In this document: positions 13,832-14,269 of the stretch, piece by piece
Layout: each line of letters starts with the position of its first letter
Position numbering within the stretch: the first letter of the stretch is position 1
DNA from: Bryobacteraceae bacterium
GTDB lineage: Bacteria > Acidobacteriota > Terriglobia > Bryobacterales > Bryobacteraceae
Length of the DNA: 14,269 bases
Direction of reading: 5' to 3'
Assembly: GCA_025350445.1 (NCBI GenBank)
Contig: JANXXV010000270.1
Span: 1 to 14,269 of the forward strand
Notes under the pieces: generated by a model
Databases searched by the model: none
What the model was told of the DNA's origin: nothing
What the model saw: only the letters and a program-made list of their open reading frames with translations
Made by a program: the position numbers and the translations under genes

Positions 13832-13942
13832 ATGGTGAACTCGCTCTACTACGGTGACAACCTAAATGTGCTGCGGAACGCAATTCAAGAGGCGAGCAAC
13901 CTGGACTGTTTTGATTACACCGCGAGAGGCAAAGATTTCTAA
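13832..13942 (+). pseudogene. 5' fragment of an adenine-specific DNA methyltransferase gene
   Basis: The 36-aa frame begins MVNSLYYGDNLNVLRNAIQE, which matches the start of site-specific N6-adenine DNA methyltransferases of the beta class ('..LYyGDNL.vLR..i...SvDLIYlDPPfnS'). After about residue 24 the similarity is lost, exactly where the catalytic DPPF motif should come, and the frame ends at TAA 13940-13942. It is therefore a truncated remnant, probably of a restriction-modification or orphan methyltransferase gene. It lies between the second transposase and the final gene. Confidence 0.55.
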
Positions 13943-14043
13943 ATTTTCTTGACTTGACCCTCGATACTGTATAACATGCAAGCCTTACGGCGATTTTGAT
14001 ACAGTCCTAAGCTGTACGCCTGAGCGGGCTGGTTTCAAACGTG

Positions 14044-14078
14044 TATTATAATCAAAGTGAGAGTTGAAAGGAAAGTGA
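14044..14078 (+). promoter_or_regulatory. Consensus -10 box and ribosome-binding site before the last gene
   Basis: TATAAT (14047-14052) is a perfect -10 box, but no good -35 box lies 16-18 bases upstream. GAAAGGAAAG (14066-14075) lies directly before the ATG at 14078 and contains the AAGGA ribosome-binding core. Confidence 0.4.
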
Positions 14079-14269
14079 TGCAACCCAAGAAACGGATTGG
14101 CAAGAAGAAAGCTAACGCGCCGACCGCGATCCATGCGAAGCACATGGACGGCGTGCATCATCTAGTGGGGATCGGGAATCTGCGCGTGTTTATCGTGCCT
14201 GACGGTGATTTCTGGTTTGCGCAGGGTCTCGAAATAGACTATGCAGTACAGGGAAACAGCATCGCAGAG
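14078..14269 (+). CDS. Unrecognised protein, N-terminal 64 residues (runs off the window)
   Basis: The frame starts MQPKKRIGKKKANAPTAIHA and continues with LVGIGNLRVFIVPDGDFWFA then QGLEIDYAVQGNSIAE to the edge. A basic, disordered-looking N-terminus is followed by an alternating hydrophobic beta segment. I recall uncharacterised proteins with the phrase '..VFIVPDG..WFAQGLEIDYa.qG.s.e' but know of no function for them. The ribosome-binding site and coherent composition make it a credible gene. It may be cargo of the second IS1595-family element, since no right end has been met before it. Confidence 0.65.
   Translation, partial: MQPKKRIGKKKANAPTAIHAKHMDGVHHLVGIGNLRVFIVPDGDFWFAQGLEIDYAVQGNSIAE

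Larger units (their letters stand above)
12632..14269 (+). mobile_element. Second IS1595-family element, left end and transposase; right end not seen
   Basis: GGGCAAAAATATAGTTGACA at 12632-12651 aligns with 847-866 of element 1 (16/20), and the transposase begins at the same distance from it. No inverted copy of this end was found between 13631 and the window edge, so either cargo extends beyond the window or the right end has decayed. The end coordinate given is only the window limit. The transposase differs clearly from that of element 1, so the two are separate, diverged insertions. Confidence 0.5.

Noticed and set aside
1..14269. CRISPR array, tRNA or rRNA
   Set aside because: No regularly spaced direct repeats and no cloverleaf or rRNA-like sequence was seen on either strand.

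Overview
The window looks like a piece of an accessory region from a GC-rich soil bacterium, most likely an Acidobacteriota member of the Solibacter/Bryobacterales kind. The pointers are a decayed Ser/Thr kinase with the 'GDKLGPYEIL..GAGGMGEVYK' opening typical of those genomes, a large diheme cytochrome c/PQQ-dehydrogenase fusion, a second secreted PQQ-like beta-propeller protein, and frequent GTG/TTG starts. This assignment is inference from protein style; no marker gene is present.

Layout. 1-332 (minus): a VapBC-type toxin-antitoxin pair, with the PIN-domain toxin cut by the window edge and a DUF104/AF2212-like antitoxin. 440-775 (plus): a small protein resembling the DUF6788 family. 845-2929: an IS1595-family element with 19-bp inverted ends (18/19 matching), carrying an intact zinc-ribbon/DDE transposase, a 54-aa charged protein, and a one-TM membrane protein interrupted by a single-base frameshift in a TTTT run. 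Directly abutting its right end is the C-terminal part of a TniQ/TnsD-like protein. 3300-3400 holds three successive palindromes in front of the next gene.

3420-6822: two convergent genes whose stops are 4 bases apart. One is an 870-aa adenylation-carrier-thioesterase protein whose adenylation domain resembles the oxalate/acyl-CoA ligase AAE3/Pcs60 group and whose thioesterase carries Cys in place of the nucleophilic Ser. The other is a SAM methyltransferase with an unusual motif I. They may form a minimal acyl-activating, loading and release/modification set for a small metabolite. 7334-7895 is a frameshifted, truncated kinase pseudogene that runs into the 5' end of the next gene. 7960-12539 holds two exported PQQ-type propeller proteins separated by a 660-bp stretch without a supportable gene; they point to periplasmic oxidation of an alcohol or similar substrate feeding electrons to cytochrome c.

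12632 to the end: a second, diverged IS1595-family element in the same orientation. Its left end aligns with that of the first (16/20 bases), and its transposase is intact. Downstream lie a 53-aa protein on the minus strand, a broken 5' fragment of a DNA methyltransferase gene, and the start of an unrecognised protein. No right inverted repeat was found inside the window. Both transposase genes have a TTGACA-17 bp-TATA promoter built into the element end so close to the ATG that their mRNAs should be leaderless.

The observations most worth a second look are the cargo-bearing IS1595 elements with end-embedded leaderless promoters, the possible +1 frameshift site in the cargo gene, and the Cys-type thioesterase in the A-T-TE protein.
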